Counted from the stretch's first letter, positions 48,290 to 58,752 are shown. The stretch: 64,000 nt of DNA from Hoylesella timonensis S9-PR14 (GCF_000762405.1 NZ_JRPQ01000071.1:41836-105835), one strand, 5' to 3'. Notes: generated by a model not told the origin, from the sequence alone. Translations and numbers: made by a program.

Positions 48290-48640
48290 TGATTTTTATC
48301 TTACACTGACGAACAAAAAACATACCTTTTTTGTCCAAAAATTTCAAAATTTTCAAGTTGCAAAATAGAGAAAAAACGGGGATGGAAATGGCATAAAATC
48401 TCCAATTTAAGCGCCGAAAATACATGAAGCATTGAGATAACACTCCTATATATCGCAGATAAGGGTCTTAGAGTATGTAGATTGGGCGGTTAACTACATG
48501 CTTCAATGCCATTATAGCATTGCTTCAACAAACAAAAGGACATGCTATTTTTTAGTAAAGTCGCTGATTATCAGCCAACTATAAAACTCGCATATTTCCA
48601 ACCAAAGAGACACTTGGTTGTAAAAACGCGCGTATTTTGA
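48290..48640 (+). repeat. Diverged relative of the ~400-bp repeat (copy D)
   Basis: Blocks such as ACATGCTTCAATGCCATTAT and the later CGCATATTTCCAACC ... TTGGTTGTAAAAACGCGCG resemble equivalent positions of copies B and C in the same order, but identity is much lower. It fills most of the gap before the topoisomerase gene. Confidence 0.45.
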
Positions 48641-48716
48641 ACGAATGTCCTAATTTTTCAACATTTTTATTTGCTTTGTTTTCATGACATCATGGGTGTG
48701 TAAAGATGGTAAATGA

Positions 48717-48748
48717 TTTGCAAAAGTGCCTTTTTTTTCCTACTTTTG
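48717..48748 (+). promoter_or_regulatory. Bacteroidetes-type promoter of the topoisomerase gene
   Basis: TTTG (48717-48720), 20-bp spacer, TACTTTTG (48741-48748), 34 bp upstream of the ATG. Confidence 0.7.
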
Positions 48749-48782
48749 CAAGTTGAGTAAATCTACCTATACAGAAAAGTTC

Positions 48783-51503
48783 ATGAGCAAAGAGACAAAC
48801 CAACAAGACGATATAGAATTAGAAGACGATGAATTGACTACCGACCAGCATTCTGACTACCAACCAGCCGACCGATTTGACGCTTCGGCAGTACACCATT
48901 TGAGTGGAATGTACAAGAATTGGTTTTTGGATTACGCTTCGTATGTCATCTTAGAGCGTGCCGTTCCACACATAGAGGACGGTCTAAAACCTGTGCAGCG
49001 ACGCATTCTGCACTCCATGAAGCGCATGGATGATGGACGATACAATAAGGTTGCCAACATTGTGGGGCATACCATGCAGTTTCATCCTCACGGAGACGCT
49101 TCTATTGGCGACGCGTTGGTGCAAATGGGACAAAAGGATTTACTCATTGACACGCAGGGTAACTGGGGAAATATCTTGACAGGCGACCGTGCTGCTGCAC
49201 CACGTTACATTGAGGCTCGACTGTCTAAATTCGCCCTTGATGTTGTTTTTAACCCTAAAACGACCGACTGGCAACTCAGTTATGACGGTAGAAACAAAGA
49301 GCCTATCACACTCCCAGCCAAGTTTCCATTGCTCCTCACACAGGGTGCAGAGGGCATTGCGGTAGGCTTGAGTTCGAAGATTCTACCTCACAATCTCAAT
49401 GAAATTTGCCAAGCTGCCATTCACTATCTGAAAGGTGAACCCTTTACATTGTATCCAGACTTCCCTACGGGTGGTAGCATTGATGTAGAAAAATACAACG
49501 ACGGACAACGTGGAGGAACGCTAAAAGTACGTGCTAAGATTGAAAAGTTAGACAATAAGACGCTGGTTATCAAGGAAATTCCATTTAGTAAGACAACGAC
49601 AACGCTCATTGACTCTATTCTTAAAGCCATAGACAAGGGAAAAATAAAAGCCAGAAAAGTAGATGACAACACAGCTGCCGAAGTGGAGATACAAGTTCAT
49701 CTGTCGCCTGGAATTAGTAGCGACAAAACAATTGACGCCCTATATGCTTTCTCCGATTGCGAAATCAATATATCACCCAACTGCTGTGTGATAGAAGATA
49801 ATAAGCCCGTGTTTTTAACTGTGAGCGATGTGTTACGCCACAGCGTAGATAGCACCATGGGATTGCTGCGCAAGGAATTGGAAATTAGGCGCAACGAACT
49901 ATTAGAACAATTATTTTTTGCTTCGCTTGAGAAGATATTTATCGAAGAACGTATTTACAAAGATAAGAAATTTGAAGAAGCCAAAGATATAGATGCGGCT
50001 GTGGCACACGTGGATGACCGATTGGAACCCTTTAAGCCGCATTTCATCAGAGAGGTAACCCGCGACGACATCTTGCGACTGTTGGAAATCAAGATGCACC
50101 GCATCCTGAAATTCAACAAAGACAAAGCAAATGATTTCATTGTGCGTACCAAAGCCGAAATTAAAGAAATAGACCACGACTTGGCACACATGACCGACGT
50201 AACCATCAATTGGTTTGAGTTCATCCAAACCAAATATGGCAAGGAGCATCCACGACTTACAGAGATACGCAGCTTTGACACCATTGAAGCTACGAAAGTG
50301 GTAGAAGCCAACGAAAAGCTTTACATCAACCGACAAGAAGGATTTGTAGGAACAGGACTAAAAAAGGACGAGTTTGTATGTAACTGTTCGGACATTGACG
50401 ACATCATTATTTTTTATCGTGACGGTAAGTACAAAATCATAAGGGTCGCAGATAAGATATTTGTGGGCAAGAATGTTATTCACGTTCAGGTGTTCAAGAA
50501 AAACGACAAGCGTACTACTTACAACGTTGTTTACAAGGATGGCAAAAGCGGAATATACTTCATCAAGCGTTTTAATGTTACCAATTTCACTCGTGACAAA
50601 GAGTACGACTTGACTCAGGGTAAGCCCAATTCCAGAATAGTATATTTTACTGCCAATCCAAACGGAGAAGCTGAAGTGATAAAGATAACGTTAGAACCTG
50701 ACCCTTCCAAGCCAAGACAAAACATCTTCATCGAAAAAGATTTCTCTGACATCATGATTAAATCGCGCAGTGCCAAAGGAAATATTGTTTCCAAGAAGCC
50801 TATTCACCGAATAGGACTAAAGAGTCATGGGCACAGTACACTGGGCGGTAGAAAGGTATGGTTCGACCCTGATGTAAATCGCATTAACTATGAGGAACAC
50901 GGACGCTATTTAGGTGAGTTCAACGATGATGACTCTATCTTGGTGGTGCTTGACAACGGGGAATTTTACATCACCGACTTCGATGCCAACAATCACTACG
51001 ATGACAATATTCACATCATAGAGAAATGGGACGATGCGAAGGTATGGACAGCCGTGCTGTTTGATGCAGACAACCAAAACTATCCGTATGTGAAGCGCTT
51101 TACGATGGAGGCAATGAAGAAAAAGCAAAATTACTTAGGAGAGAACCCAAACAACAAATTGGTTTTACTTACCGAAGTTGCCTATCCTCGCTTGTTACTT
51201 ACCTTTGGAGGTAATGATTCCTCACGTCCCAGTCAAGAGATAGACGTTGAGGAGTTTATTGCCGTAAAAGGCTTTAAGGCAAAAGGAAAGCGTCTTACTA
51301 CTTGGGAAATAGACAAGATAGAAGAACTCGAACCAACACGCCAACCCGTAGTTGCGCAAGATGATGAGCCAGAAGAAGACACCAATGATGATGAAGAAGA
51401 AGAAAATCTTGACCCTGATGCTGGAAAGAGTCAGCAACAAGTTATTGACGAAATAACGGGACAACTAAGTTTGTTTAACGATGAGGAACTGGCTCCTAAA
51501 TAA
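48783..51503 (+). CDS. parC: Type IIA DNA topoisomerase subunit A (ParC/GyrA-like)
   Basis: The start at 48783 (MSKETNQQDD) lies just after a promoter. The ~906-residue protein has the GyrA/ParC core: YASYVILERAVPHIEDGLKP, QRRILHSM, the catalytic tyrosine in AAAPRYIEARL, EGIAVGLSSKILPHNL, then a coiled-coil and C-terminal beta-propeller-like region with degenerate boxes and an acidic tail (DEPEEDTNDDEEEENLD). It cleaves and reseals DNA to relax or unlink chromosomes. The lack of a clear GyrA box and the acidic tail favour topoisomerase IV A. The B subunit gene is not adjacent. Confidence 0.9.
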   Translation: MSKETNQQDDIELEDDELTTDQHSDYQPADRFDASAVHHLSGMYKNWFLDYASYVILERAVPHIEDGLKPVQRRILHSMKRMDDGRYNKVANIVGHTMQFHPHGDASIGDALVQMGQKDLLIDTQGNWGNILTGDRAAAPRYIEARLSKFALDVVFNPKTTDWQLSYDGRNKEPITLPAKFPLLLTQGAEGIAVGLSSKILPHNLNEICQAAIHYLKGEPFTLYPDFPTGGSIDVEKYNDGQRGGTLKVRAKIEKLDNKTLVIKEIPFSKTTTTLIDSILKAIDKGKIKARKVDDNTAAEVEIQVHLSPGISSDKTIDALYAFSDCEINISPNCCVIEDNKPVFLTVSDVLRHSVDSTMGLLRKELEIRRNELLEQLFFASLEKIFIEERIYKDKKFEEAKDIDAAVAHVDDRLEPFKPHFIREVTRDDILRLLEIKMHRILKFNKDKANDFIVRTKAEIKEIDHDLAHMTDVTINWFEFIQTKYGKEHPRLTEIRSFDTIEATKVVEANEKLYINRQEGFVGTGLKKDEFVCNCSDIDDIIIFYRDGKYKIIRVADKIFVGKNVIHVQVFKKNDKRTTYNVVYKDGKSGIYFIKRFNVTNFTRDKEYDLTQGKPNSRIVYFTANPNGEAEVIKITLEPDPSKPRQNIFIEKDFSDIMIKSRSAKGNIVSKKPIHRIGLKSHGHSTLGGRKVWFDPDVNRINYEEHGRYLGEFNDDDSILVVLDNGEFYITDFDANNHYDDNIHIIEKWDDAKVWTAVLFDADNQNYPYVKRFTMEAMKKKQNYLGENPNNKLVLLTEVAYPRLLLTFGGNDSSRPSQEIDVEEFIAVKGFKAKGKRLTTWEIDKIEELEPTRQPVVAQDDEPEEDTNDDEEEENLDPDAGKSQQQVIDEITGQLSLFNDEELAPK

Positions 51504-52320
51504 GATAAGCGTGAGGGGAATAGCTGTCGCTTTCATCTTGATGGGCGGAGTGACAAGCACAATAGCGCAAGAAGAGAGGGCAATACCCCAACGTATCACG
51601 ACAAAAAGTGATATGATAGGCTATGGACAAGCGTCTTTGTTGGACACTTATCTGTCTGCCGAAACATATACGGGGTATCGCATTGACTACCTTTCACACA
51701 TCATGCGAACAAAAGAAGAGAGTCGCTGGATGCAACTGAAAATACATCAAGGCAACTTCACTTACGCCAAGAATCGGGCAAAGAATGCTTACGAAATGGA
51801 AGGAATGTACCAGTTTGAATATGGTGTCTTTTACCAATGGCAGCTCTTTGAAAAGCATTTACAGTTGATGACAGGTGGGAAAATGAACCTACATGCAGGT
51901 GCTCTCTATAATGGAAGAAACGGCAACAATCCGATGCAAGCCAAGTTAGGAGTCAATATCGCTCCTGCCCTCATTCTTTCCTACGCACTAAAAATACAGA
52001 AAGTTCCTCTACAATTACGCTATGAATTATCTACTCCTATCGTAGGAATGATGTTCTCGCCTAATTACGGACAGTCTTATTACGAGATTTTTTCAAGGGG
52101 CGACTACGATCACAACATCGTTTGTACCCATTTAGGAAACGCACCTGCTTTGAAACAGTTGGTCACACTCGACTTTACACTTTGGAAAACAACTTTCAGA
52201 GTGGGCTATTTGGGAGATTACCAACAAGCAAACGTGAACAACTTGAAGTATCACTCCTATTCAAACTCGCTCGTAATAGGTTTAGTGAAGAAATTTACAC
52301 TCACACATATCTTACCATGA
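51481..52320 (+). CDS. DUF3316-like exported protein
   Basis: The ATG at 51481 overlaps the end of the topoisomerase gene by 23 bp. The 279-residue protein has a signal peptide (FILMGGVTSTIAQEE) and then a barrel-like series of strands (YELSTPIVGMMFSPNYGQSY, TTFRVGYLGDYQQ, SYSNSLVIGLVKKF). It fits my memory of DUF3316 outer-membrane proteins of Bacteroidales; its function is unknown. Its stop overlaps the S41 peptidase start (ATGA), indicating translational coupling. Confidence 0.75.
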   Translation: MRNWLLNKISVRGIAVAFILMGGVTSTIAQEERAIPQRITTKSDMIGYGQASLLDTYLSAETYTGYRIDYLSHIMRTKEESRWMQLKIHQGNFTYAKNRAKNAYEMEGMYQFEYGVFYQWQLFEKHLQLMTGGKMNLHAGALYNGRNGNNPMQAKLGVNIAPALILSYALKIQKVPLQLRYELSTPIVGMMFSPNYGQSYYEIFSRGDYDHNIVCTHLGNAPALKQLVTLDFTLWKTTFRVGYLGDYQQANVNNLKYHSYSNSLVIGLVKKFTLTHILP

Positions 52321-53333
52321 AAAAGCTCTTATGCATACTCGTATTCAGTCTGGGGCTATGTAGTTGCACGCAGGACGAAGTGTTCGAAGATACCCCACAA
52401 GGCAATTTAGAAGCCCTATGGAAAATTTTAGATGAGCATTATTGCTTCTTCGAAGAGAAAAGAATTGACTGGTATGCTATCTATCAACGATACTCTCATC
52501 AAATGCATCAACAGCTAACGGAGTACCAACAGTTTCAAATCATGGCTAAAATGCTTGCCGAACTCAAAGATGGACATGTAAATCTTTACACAAGCTTTGA
52601 TCATGGACGGTATTGGAAATGGCATGAAGACTATCCAAAGAATTTTGATGAAATACTTATAGACCACTATATCGGCACCGACTATCGCATCACGGCTGGC
52701 ATGCGGTATTGCATTTTAGACGATCATGTGGGATACATCTCCTGTCGTTCGTTTGAGGGAGCTATTGGATCGGGCAACTTGGACAACATTTTATTCTATT
52801 TAGCACCTTGCAATGGACTCATTATAGATATTAGAGGAAATGGCGGTGGGATGTTAACTTCTGCAGAACAGTTAGCAAGCCGCTTTACCAATGAGGATTT
52901 ATTAGTTGGCTACATACAACACAAAACAGGCAAAGGGCATCAAGATTTTTCAAGGATGCGTGAACAAATATTACACCCTGCCAAAGGTGTTAGGTGGCAA
53001 AAGAAAGTGATTGTGCTAACCAATCGGGAGGTCTTTAGTGCAGCCAACGAATTTGTTAAATACATGAAGGCTTGTCCACAAGTGACAATTGTAGGTGATA
53101 AGACTGGTGGTGGAGCAGGACTTCCTTTTTCAAGTGAGCTACCAAATGGGTGGGGAGTAAGATTCTCTGCATGCCCTATCTTTGACGCAAACAAGAAAAG
53201 TACAGAATTTGGCATAGACCCCGACCACGTTGTCATGATGAAAAAGACGGACACTTTAAAGGGCGAAGACACGCTTATTGAGTTTGCACGAAAGCTATTA
53301 TCAAATACTCACATTCCAACAACAACGAAATAG
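52317..53333 (+). CDS. S41-family (C-terminal processing-type) peptidase, lipoprotein
   Basis: The start at 52317 forms an ATGA overlap with the preceding stop and gives MKKLLCILVFSLGLCSCTQD, a lipobox. The protein has 338 residues. The N-terminal part is a helical S41 cap (LEALWKILDEHYCFFEEK); no clear PDZ domain is seen. The catalytic core has GLIIDIRGNGGGMLTSAEQL and the nucleophile region VLTNREVFSAANEFVKYM, with later GDKTGGGAG. It is a tail-specific-protease-like serine peptidase in the periplasm or surface; the target is unknown. Confidence 0.86.
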   Translation: MKKLLCILVFSLGLCSCTQDEVFEDTPQGNLEALWKILDEHYCFFEEKRIDWYAIYQRYSHQMHQQLTEYQQFQIMAKMLAELKDGHVNLYTSFDHGRYWKWHEDYPKNFDEILIDHYIGTDYRITAGMRYCILDDHVGYISCRSFEGAIGSGNLDNILFYLAPCNGLIIDIRGNGGGMLTSAEQLASRFTNEDLLVGYIQHKTGKGHQDFSRMREQILHPAKGVRWQKKVIVLTNREVFSAANEFVKYMKACPQVTIVGDKTGGGAGLPFSSELPNGWGVRFSACPIFDANKKSTEFGIDPDHVVMMKKTDTLKGEDTLIEFARKLLSNTHIPTTTK

Positions 53334-53391
53334 CGAGATGTCATACCATTATCTTTATTGTTATTGCTAACCCAAAAGTATCATCAACAGC

Positions 53392-53679
53392 ATGAAACGA
53401 CTATTCACTCTCTTTCATCAATGGTTAAAAAGCATGTCATTTCGGACAGGTGTCATCGTATTAGGCATGTGCATTCCTTTCTACATTCTTTCCTTTGCAC
53501 AAATGTTACTGCCGATAAGCGCAACTGCCAAAGGTGTTTGGTGGACAATACTCTTTGGTTTAGCTAAAACCTGTCAGTATAGTGGACTAACCATCATCGG
53601 AGTGGAAGGATGGAAGAGGCTGAAGAAAAAGTTACAATTTGAGAAGAAGTCTCCTAAAAGAGGAACTTCTGAAGAATAA
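53392..53679 (+). CDS. Small membrane protein, transporter-suffix-domain-like
   Basis: The 95-residue protein has two hydrophobic segments (TGVIVLGMCIPFYILSFAQM and WTILFGLAKTCQYSGLTIIG) and a basic C-terminal tail (GWKRLKKKLQFEKKSPKRG). This matches what I recall as the 'transporter suffix' domain found alone or at the end of RND transporters; the assignment is from memory. It lies 58 bp after the S41 peptidase gene and just upstream of the tRNA promoter. Confidence 0.65.
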   Translation: MKRLFTLFHQWLKSMSFRTGVIVLGMCIPFYILSFAQMLLPISATAKGVWWTILFGLAKTCQYSGLTIIGVEGWKRLKKKLQFEKKSPKRGTSEE

Positions 53680-53725
53680 AACAACATTTTTCGAGCAAAC
53701 AAGATTATTTTATAAAATTATTGAT

Positions 53726-53733
53726 TAACTTTG
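53726..53733 (+). promoter_or_regulatory. -7 promoter box of the tRNA gene
   Basis: TAACTTTG, 17 bp upstream of the tRNA 5' end. Confidence 0.6.
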
Positions 53734-53750
53734 CAACCGCAATGTTTTTT

Positions 53751-53835
53751 GCGCCCGTGGCGAAATTGGTAGACGCGCTAGACTTAGGATCTAGTGTTTT
53801 GCGACGTGTAGGTTCGAGTCCTATCGGGCGCACCA
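53751..53835 (+). tRNA. tRNA-Leu (anticodon UAG)
   Basis: The acceptor stem GCGCCCG/CGGGCGC, discriminator A and an encoded CCA are present. The anticodon stem-loop CTAGA-CTTAGGA-TCTAG carries TAG. A long variable arm (GTGTTTTGCGACGTG region) marks a class II tRNA, and the T-arm contains GGTTCGAGTCC. It is 85 bases with CCA. Confidence 0.97.
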
Positions 53836-53836
53836 C

Positions 53837-53888
53837 AAAACTTCCGAAATGCTGTAGCGATGAATCTACAACATTTCGGAAGTTTGTT
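53837..53888 (+). terminator. Terminator after the tRNA
   Basis: AACTTCCGAAATG (53839-53851) pairs with CATTTCGGAAGTT (53872-53884), with an inner TGTAG/CTACA stem, followed by TGTTT. Confidence 0.85.
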
Positions 53889-53930
53889 TAGATTGTATAG
53901 ACGGGAGTGCCGAAGATGCTCGCAATCCTA

Positions 53931-54854
53931 TCAAGAGCGGTCGTCAACTAATCGGATGCCATCTGGTTGAATGCTAATCAATCGACGTTTATACAAGTCA
54001 CCAATAGCCTTTTTATACGTCTTCTTACTCACCTGAAAGCGTTGTTTGATGAGTTCGGCATCGCTCTTATCCCCCAACTCACAATATCCACTATGCGAAC
54101 GGAGATATTGCAACAACTCTTCAGCAAAGCTCTCTGTTTGTTTCTGCCCAAACGGTTGCAACGTTACATCAATCTTTCCGTCTTCACGCACCATAGAAAT
54201 GTACGCTTTTAACCGATCACCAGTATGTACGGGTCTAAATATCTGATTGCTATAAATAAGTCCGCCATAACGATTGTCGATGATCACCTTAAAGCCCAAA
54301 TCTGTTTTTTGCCACACCAAGATATCTACCTCTTCTCCGCTTTTATACGAAGGTGTGTCAGAAGAGAGAAAATGTTCCACCTTCGCAGAAGAAACAATAC
54401 GATAACTTTCCTCGTCCACATAGACATAAACAATGTATTGATGTCCTATCTCCATGCGTTTCTTCTGTTCACGAAAGGGACAAAACAAGTCTTTCATCAA
54501 CCCCCAGTTCAAGAACGCTCCATACTCATTGACCCATGAACACGACAAGAACGCAAACTCGCCAACCTTAGCCAAAGGAGTTTCGGTGGTTGCTACCAAA
54601 CGTTCATCTTGATCTAAATAGACAAAGACATCCAAGGCATCGCCAATTGTATAATGTGCTGGCACATAACGTTTCGGCAACAATATTTCGCCTTCATCCC
54701 CACCATCAAGATATAAACCAAATTCAACCTCTCTTAATATCACTAAACGATTATCATCGCCGAGTCGAACCCATGAGCGTTCGGGTGCATGAGCTTGTTC
54801 AAGCGTCTCTTCTCCCGTATGGTCTTTATGCTGTTTTTGTTGATTGTATTTCAT
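53931..54854 (-). CDS. CvfB-like S1 RNA-binding protein
   Basis: The 307-residue cytoplasmic protein has tandem S1-like OB-fold segments (VFVYLDQDERLVATTETPLA, VGEFAFLSCSWVNEYGAFLN, VDILVWQKTDLGFKVIIDNR) and a C-terminal winged-helix part (KKTYKKAIGDLYKRRLISIQ). This is the CvfB/YitL architecture, which binds RNA and affects virulence or stress gene expression in Firmicutes. The role here is inferred. It is the last gene in a minus-strand run after the ABC ATPase (42-bp gap). Confidence 0.85.
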   Translation of the reverse strand: MKYNQQKQHKDHTGEETLEQAHAPERSWVRLGDDNRLVILREVEFGLYLDGGDEGEILLPKRYVPAHYTIGDALDVFVYLDQDERLVATTETPLAKVGEFAFLSCSWVNEYGAFLNWGLMKDLFCPFREQKKRMEIGHQYIVYVYVDEESYRIVSSAKVEHFLSSDTPSYKSGEEVDILVWQKTDLGFKVIIDNRYGGLIYSNQIFRPVHTGDRLKAYISMVREDGKIDVTLQPFGQKQTESFAEELLQYLRSHSGYCELGDKSDAELIKQRFQVSKKTYKKAIGDLYKRRLISIQPDGIRLVDDRS

Positions 54855-54896
54855 TATTCAATTGGATATTTAGATAGAAGATTCTTGTGAATGCTC

Positions 54897-55628
54897 CTAA
54901 GAATGACGTGTATCATCTTCAGAGCATTGAGCGGAAGGTTGACATTGCGCATCATTTTCTGCTTGGCATGGCGTAGTCTGGATAAGCCTACCGTCTTTCA
55001 TGTGGATGGTGCGGTCGGTGATGGACGCCAAGCCCTCGTCATGTGTCACAATAACAAAGGTTTGCCCAAACTCTTTACGCAAATCAAAAAACAACTGATG
55101 CAGCTCTGTCTTGTTCTTAGAATCCAAACTACCACTGGGTTCATCTGCCAATATCACGGCTGGATGGTTCACCAATGCTCGTGCCACTGCCACACGCTGC
55201 TTCTCACCTCCTGACAATTCATTGGGTTTATGACGAGCACGATCCAACAGTCCCATATATTGGAGTAGCTCTTGGGCACGCTGCTTTGTTTCAACTTGGC
55301 TTTTACCTGCAATCAATGAAGGAATCATGACATTCTCGAGTGCAGTGAACTCGGGCAATAGTTGATGAAATTGAAATACAAAACCAATGTGCTGATTTCT
55401 AAAATCACTTAGTTTTTTGGAAGATAACTGGTCTACTCTAACCCCATCTACCATGATTTGTCCTTGGTCTGCTTGGTCTAATGTTCCGATTATCTGGAGC
55501 AAAGTCGTTTTGCCAGCACCACTCGGTCCCACAATACTCACAACTTCTCCTTTGTTGATGTGCAAATCAATGCCTTTTAATACTTGGAGATGACCAAACG
55601 ACTTTGTAACGCCTTGTATATCTATCAT
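54897..55628 (-). CDS. ABC transporter ATP-binding protein, LolD/MacB-type
   Basis: The 243-residue ATPase has Walker [10 protein letters not shown] (about 34-42), signature [15 protein letters not shown], Walker [13 protein letters not shown], and the H-loop VTHDEGLA. The early [14 protein letters not shown] pattern is typical of LolD/MacB/FtsE-type ATPases that power lipoprotein export or mechanotransmission. No cognate permease is adjacent. Its start overlaps the stop of the antiporter gene by 4 bp (ATGA), so the two are co-translated. Confidence 0.9.
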   Translation of the reverse strand: MIDIQGVTKSFGHLQVLKGIDLHINKGEVVSIVGPSGAGKTTLLQIIGTLDQADQGQIMVDGVRVDQLSSKKLSDFRNQHIGFVFQFHQLLPEFTALENVMIPSLIAGKSQVETKQRAQELLQYMGLLDRARHKPNELSGGEKQRVAVARALVNHPAVILADEPSGSLDSKNKTELHQLFFDLRKEFGQTFVIVTHDEGLASITDRTIHMKDGRLIQTTPCQAENDAQCQPSAQCSEDDTRHS

Positions 55629-57757
55629 ATCTTTTTTGTTTTTTCAATTTTATTCTTTATCCATCCTCCAACAACGTCATACGCCGAACGTTCTTCCTGA
55701 TGTTGGGATTGAGAGTAGGTCATATCGCCCTCTACAGCCCCATATTGGTCGGGGAAAACAATGAGAATCGTTTTCCCAGAAAAGTTCTGTCTTATTTCTT
55801 CTGCCAATTCTTCTAACGCATTTTTATAAGAAACGGTGCCTTTGCGCGCTGTAATGACCACAAACATGTGATCGTCGGCAATCGTAGAAGCCAACTGCGG
55901 AAACTGATTCCAGTGTTCCATGTCCTTAAATGCCGCTCTCACCACAGGATGCTTCTCTTGTATATACGCACTTATCAACGCTAATGTGTCTTGTCTGCCA
56001 TGAAACTCTATTCGGCAATCTAAATGCGTCGCCATACGCAAAAGGCGTTCCAACCATCGGTAGAAGCCCGGTTCAAATTGAGCTCTCGAAGGTACTGCCA
56101 CCACAATACGGCGGAGCGTGTTGAGGGGTTGCATCAGTCTTGCCATGATAATCTGACAATTCAATCCGTTAAACAAACTTTGATGAAATTGCCCCCAGAA
56201 CTTCTTTGAAACCTCAGCGTGCGTGTGCATCCCAATAATAATCTCGTTTGCTTGGAACTCTTGGAAAGCATGTTTGATGCCATTGGCGATATTCACGGCT
56301 ATTCGCACCTGCGACTGTACTTGTACATCCGACCCTGCCGCATACCGTGTAACTTGTTCTAATAAATGTTTGCCTTTTTCCTGATTCACTCGCATTTGCT
56401 CATCTTCATACACCACGTTAATAGCCGTGAGGGGTCTGTTGAGCTTCCGACTTTTCATCAAGATTGCCAAACCAATGAGTTGTTCTGCATAATTGGGATA
56501 TTTTATAGGAACAAGGATATGCTCATCGTCGAGAGACGCCTCTTCATCCGATGCAATTTGCTGATCACGCAATGTTATTTTCTGAGCAGAACGCTCTGTA
56601 ATCAACGAGGAAATGATACAGGTGAGTAGTATCATCAGCACCACACTATTGAGAATTTCATCATTCACAAGAAACTCTCCCGGTGCCAGTTCTATCCTCA
56701 TCCCTACCATCACCATGGCAATAGCACCTGCGGCATGAGCCGAAGTCAATCCAAACATCATCGTTCCCGAAGAGAGCGGAAGCTGAAAACGATGGCTCGC
56801 AAGGTAGGCAGCTAACATTTTTCCAACGGTTCCCACCAAGGTTATCACCAATAGAAAGAACACTACTTGTCCGCCTGCAAAGAGGATTCGCAAGTTGATG
56901 AGCATCCCCACCCCTATCAAGAAGTAGGGGATAAACAGCGCATTGCCTATAAACTCTATCCTGTTCATCAGTGGAGAAACGGCTGGTATATAACGGTTAA
57001 GTATCAAACCTGCAAAAAAAGCTCCAAATATACCTTCAAAACCAACGGCTTCACTCAGGGCTGCACTCATGAACATCATTGCCATTACAAACACATACTG
57101 CATCACCGCATCACTATAGCGGCGCAGAAAGTAACGTGTAAATCGAGGAATCAAAAGAATCATGGCGGCACAATAGATGGCAAATTTCAGCGTGAGCAGC
57201 AACCAAAATCCCATATCCGACCCACTTTCAGCAGAAGAGACAATGCCTGCCAACAACACTAACGCTAACAACAACGACAGCATGGTGGCACCAACACTCA
57301 GCATCACACTGGGTTTGCGCTGCAATCCATATCGGCTTACTATGGGATAAGCAATAAGAGTGTTGGAAGACATGATGCACCCCAACAACAACGAAGCCTG
57401 TGCGGAGAAATGTAAAATGTAAACACATGAAAAATAAACCAACACAAGGGGTACTGCAAAGGTAAGAAGACCGAACGCCAACATACGATATTTGTTCTTC
57501 TTCACCCCTTCCATCTCCATTTCGAGCGATGCCAAGAACATGATGTAATACAGCCCTACTTTGCCAAACAATTCGAATGAATTGTCACGAACCAAGATAT
57601 TTAGTCCATACTTCCCTAACACAACGCCCGCCAACACCATGCCAATGATATGGGGAATACGCAATTTTCCCATGATTATCGGCGCCAAGAGTATGACCGA
57701 TAATACTACTAAAAACACCAAAGTGGGGTCTGTAATGGGGAAATATGCTGATATCAT
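55625..57757 (-). CDS. CPA2-family cation/proton antiporter with C-terminal USP-like domains
   Basis: The 710-residue protein has an N-terminal ~390-residue Na+/H+ exchanger domain with 11-12 membrane segments ([40 protein letters not shown]). The C-terminal ~300 residues resemble two universal-stress-protein domains ([40 protein letters not shown]). Such fusions regulate ion flux by nucleotide binding. It is the first gene of the run antiporter-ABC ATPase-CvfB; its upstream region holds the 66-bp repeat array. Confidence 0.88.
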   Translation of the reverse strand: MISAYFPITDPTLVFLVVLSVILLAPIIMGKLRIPHIIGMVLAGVVLGKYGLNILVRDNSFELFGKVGLYYIMFLASLEMEMEGVKKNKYRMLAFGLLTFAVPLVLVYFSCVYILHFSAQASLLLGCIMSSNTLIAYPIVSRYGLQRKPSVMLSVGATMLSLLLALVLLAGIVSSAESGSDMGFWLLLTLKFAIYCAAMILLIPRFTRYFLRRYSDAVMQYVFVMAMMFMSAALSEAVGFEGIFGAFFAGLILNRYIPAVSPLMNRIEFIGNALFIPYFLIGVGMLINLRILFAGGQVVFFLLVITLVGTVGKMLAAYLASHRFQLPLSSGTMMFGLTSAHAAGAIAMVMVGMRIELAPGEFLVNDEILNSVVLMILLTCIISSLITERSAQKITLRDQQIASDEEASLDDEHILVPIKYPNYAEQLIGLAILMKSRKLNRPLTAINVVYEDEQMRVNQEKGKHLLEQVTRYAAGSDVQVQSQVRIAVNIANGIKHAFQEFQANEIIIGMHTHAEVSKKFWGQFHQSLFNGLNCQIIMARLMQPLNTLRRIVVAVPSRAQFEPGFYRWLERLLRMATHLDCRIEFHGRQDTLALISAYIQEKHPVVRAAFKDMEHWNQFPQLASTIADDHMFVVITARKGTVSYKNALEELAEEIRQNFSGKTILIVFPDQYGAVEGDMTYSQSQHQEERSAYDVVGGWIKNKIEKTKKI

Positions 57758-57787
57758 GCGGTTAGTTATTTTTACACATCAGAGATA

Positions 57788-58115
57788 GCGCAAGCCGAAG
57801 ACAGAGAAAATTTATTTTCTTTGTAAGGCGTAGCCTACCTTATGCAAAGGTAGCGCAAGCCGAAGACAGAGAAAGTTTACTTTCTTTGTTAAGGCGCAGC
57901 CTACCTTATGCAAAAAGAGTACGAGCCGAACGCAATCAGGCAAGCCTGAAATTGCTAAGACGAAGTCTCTTTTATCCAAAGGTAGCGCAAGCCGAAGACA
58001 GAGAAAATTTATTTTCTTTGTTAAGGCGTAGCCTACCTTATGCAAAGGTAGCGCAAGCCGAAGACAGAGAAAGTTTACTTTCTTTGTTAAGGCGCAGCCT
58101 ACCTTATGCAAATGT
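57788..58115. repeat. Array of five 66-bp units upstream of the antiporter gene
   Basis: Units begin at GCGCAAGCC at 57788, 57853, (diverged third unit about 57918), 57985 and 58051. The spacing is 65, 132 (two units) and 66 bp. Units alternate two versions (AGAAAATTTATTTTCT and AGAAAGTTTACTTTCT cores), giving an A-B-x-A-B pattern. Each unit contains palindromic cores. Because 66 is divisible by three, long frames with 22-residue repeats open on both strands; these are most likely artefacts. Confidence 0.85.
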
Positions 58116-58203
58116 AGATAAATTTTCCGAATTATAAGCGAGTGGGAGAAAGAAAGAGCTTTTTCTTTGAGAGTTCAATCACCAAAAGCACTTGTCAAAT
58201 ACC

Positions 58204-58612
58204 ATTTTTGTCCTGTTAATTTACCAAAAAACGGTCATCCAAAATCTTCAAAATAGAAAAAATCAATAGGCAAACGAGATGCAAAAATGGGCTAATTTTG
58301 CCAAAATTGATGCCTTTTCAAGTTGGAGCATCGACTTAACGCTCTTGGAAACACTCTTTAGAGGTGTTATTCACATACTTCAACGACATTAAAGCATGCA
58401 AATAGCAACCTTATCTTAATGCTTCAGTCGCAAAAAAGTGGTAAAAATACGAAAGAAAGGAAATGATTTATACGCAATACTCTAAATAGCAATGGGTTAT
58501 GAAAGTTGCTCATAACTCGCGTATTTGCGACCAACATTGTCGTTGGATGTTTTCATGCGAGTTTTGAGAGGTACTTTGTAAAGAAAATTCAGCATTAATT
58601 TTTCTTCCTTCT
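58204..58612 (+). repeat. Dispersed ~400-bp intergenic repeat, copy C
   Basis: Parallel to copy B and inverse to copy A, with shared start and end blocks. The 61-codon frame seen in A and B is broken here by an early stop after MQIATLS. It lies between the 66-bp array and asd. Confidence 0.85.
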
Positions 58613-58752
58613 AATGTACCACCAATCTTACAGAACCAATATTTTCGATATTTTTCATGGCAAGAATAGTACTCTTCAATGAAAGAGCCAACATTCATTA
58701 AAGAAAAAAGCATTTTCTTTATTCCATAGGCATATAAATCACAGTTTTTATG

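Noticed and set aside
52122..52316. N-terminal extension of the S41 peptidase
   Set aside because: It runs through the DUF3316-like gene in another frame; the lipoprotein signal begins at 52317 with an ATGA overlap.
57812..58111. 99-codon minus-strand frame with 22-residue repeats (and an 83-codon plus-strand frame)
   Set aside because: Both frames exist because the repeat unit is a multiple of three. They have no start signal, and open frames on both strands fit a DNA repeat better than genes.
57788..58115. CRISPR-like array
   Set aside because: The 66-bp units follow each other directly with no unique spacers between short repeats, and no cas genes are in the window.
58510..58713. 67-codon minus-strand frame
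   Set aside because: It overlaps repeat copy C for most of its length and has no counterpart in copies A or B.
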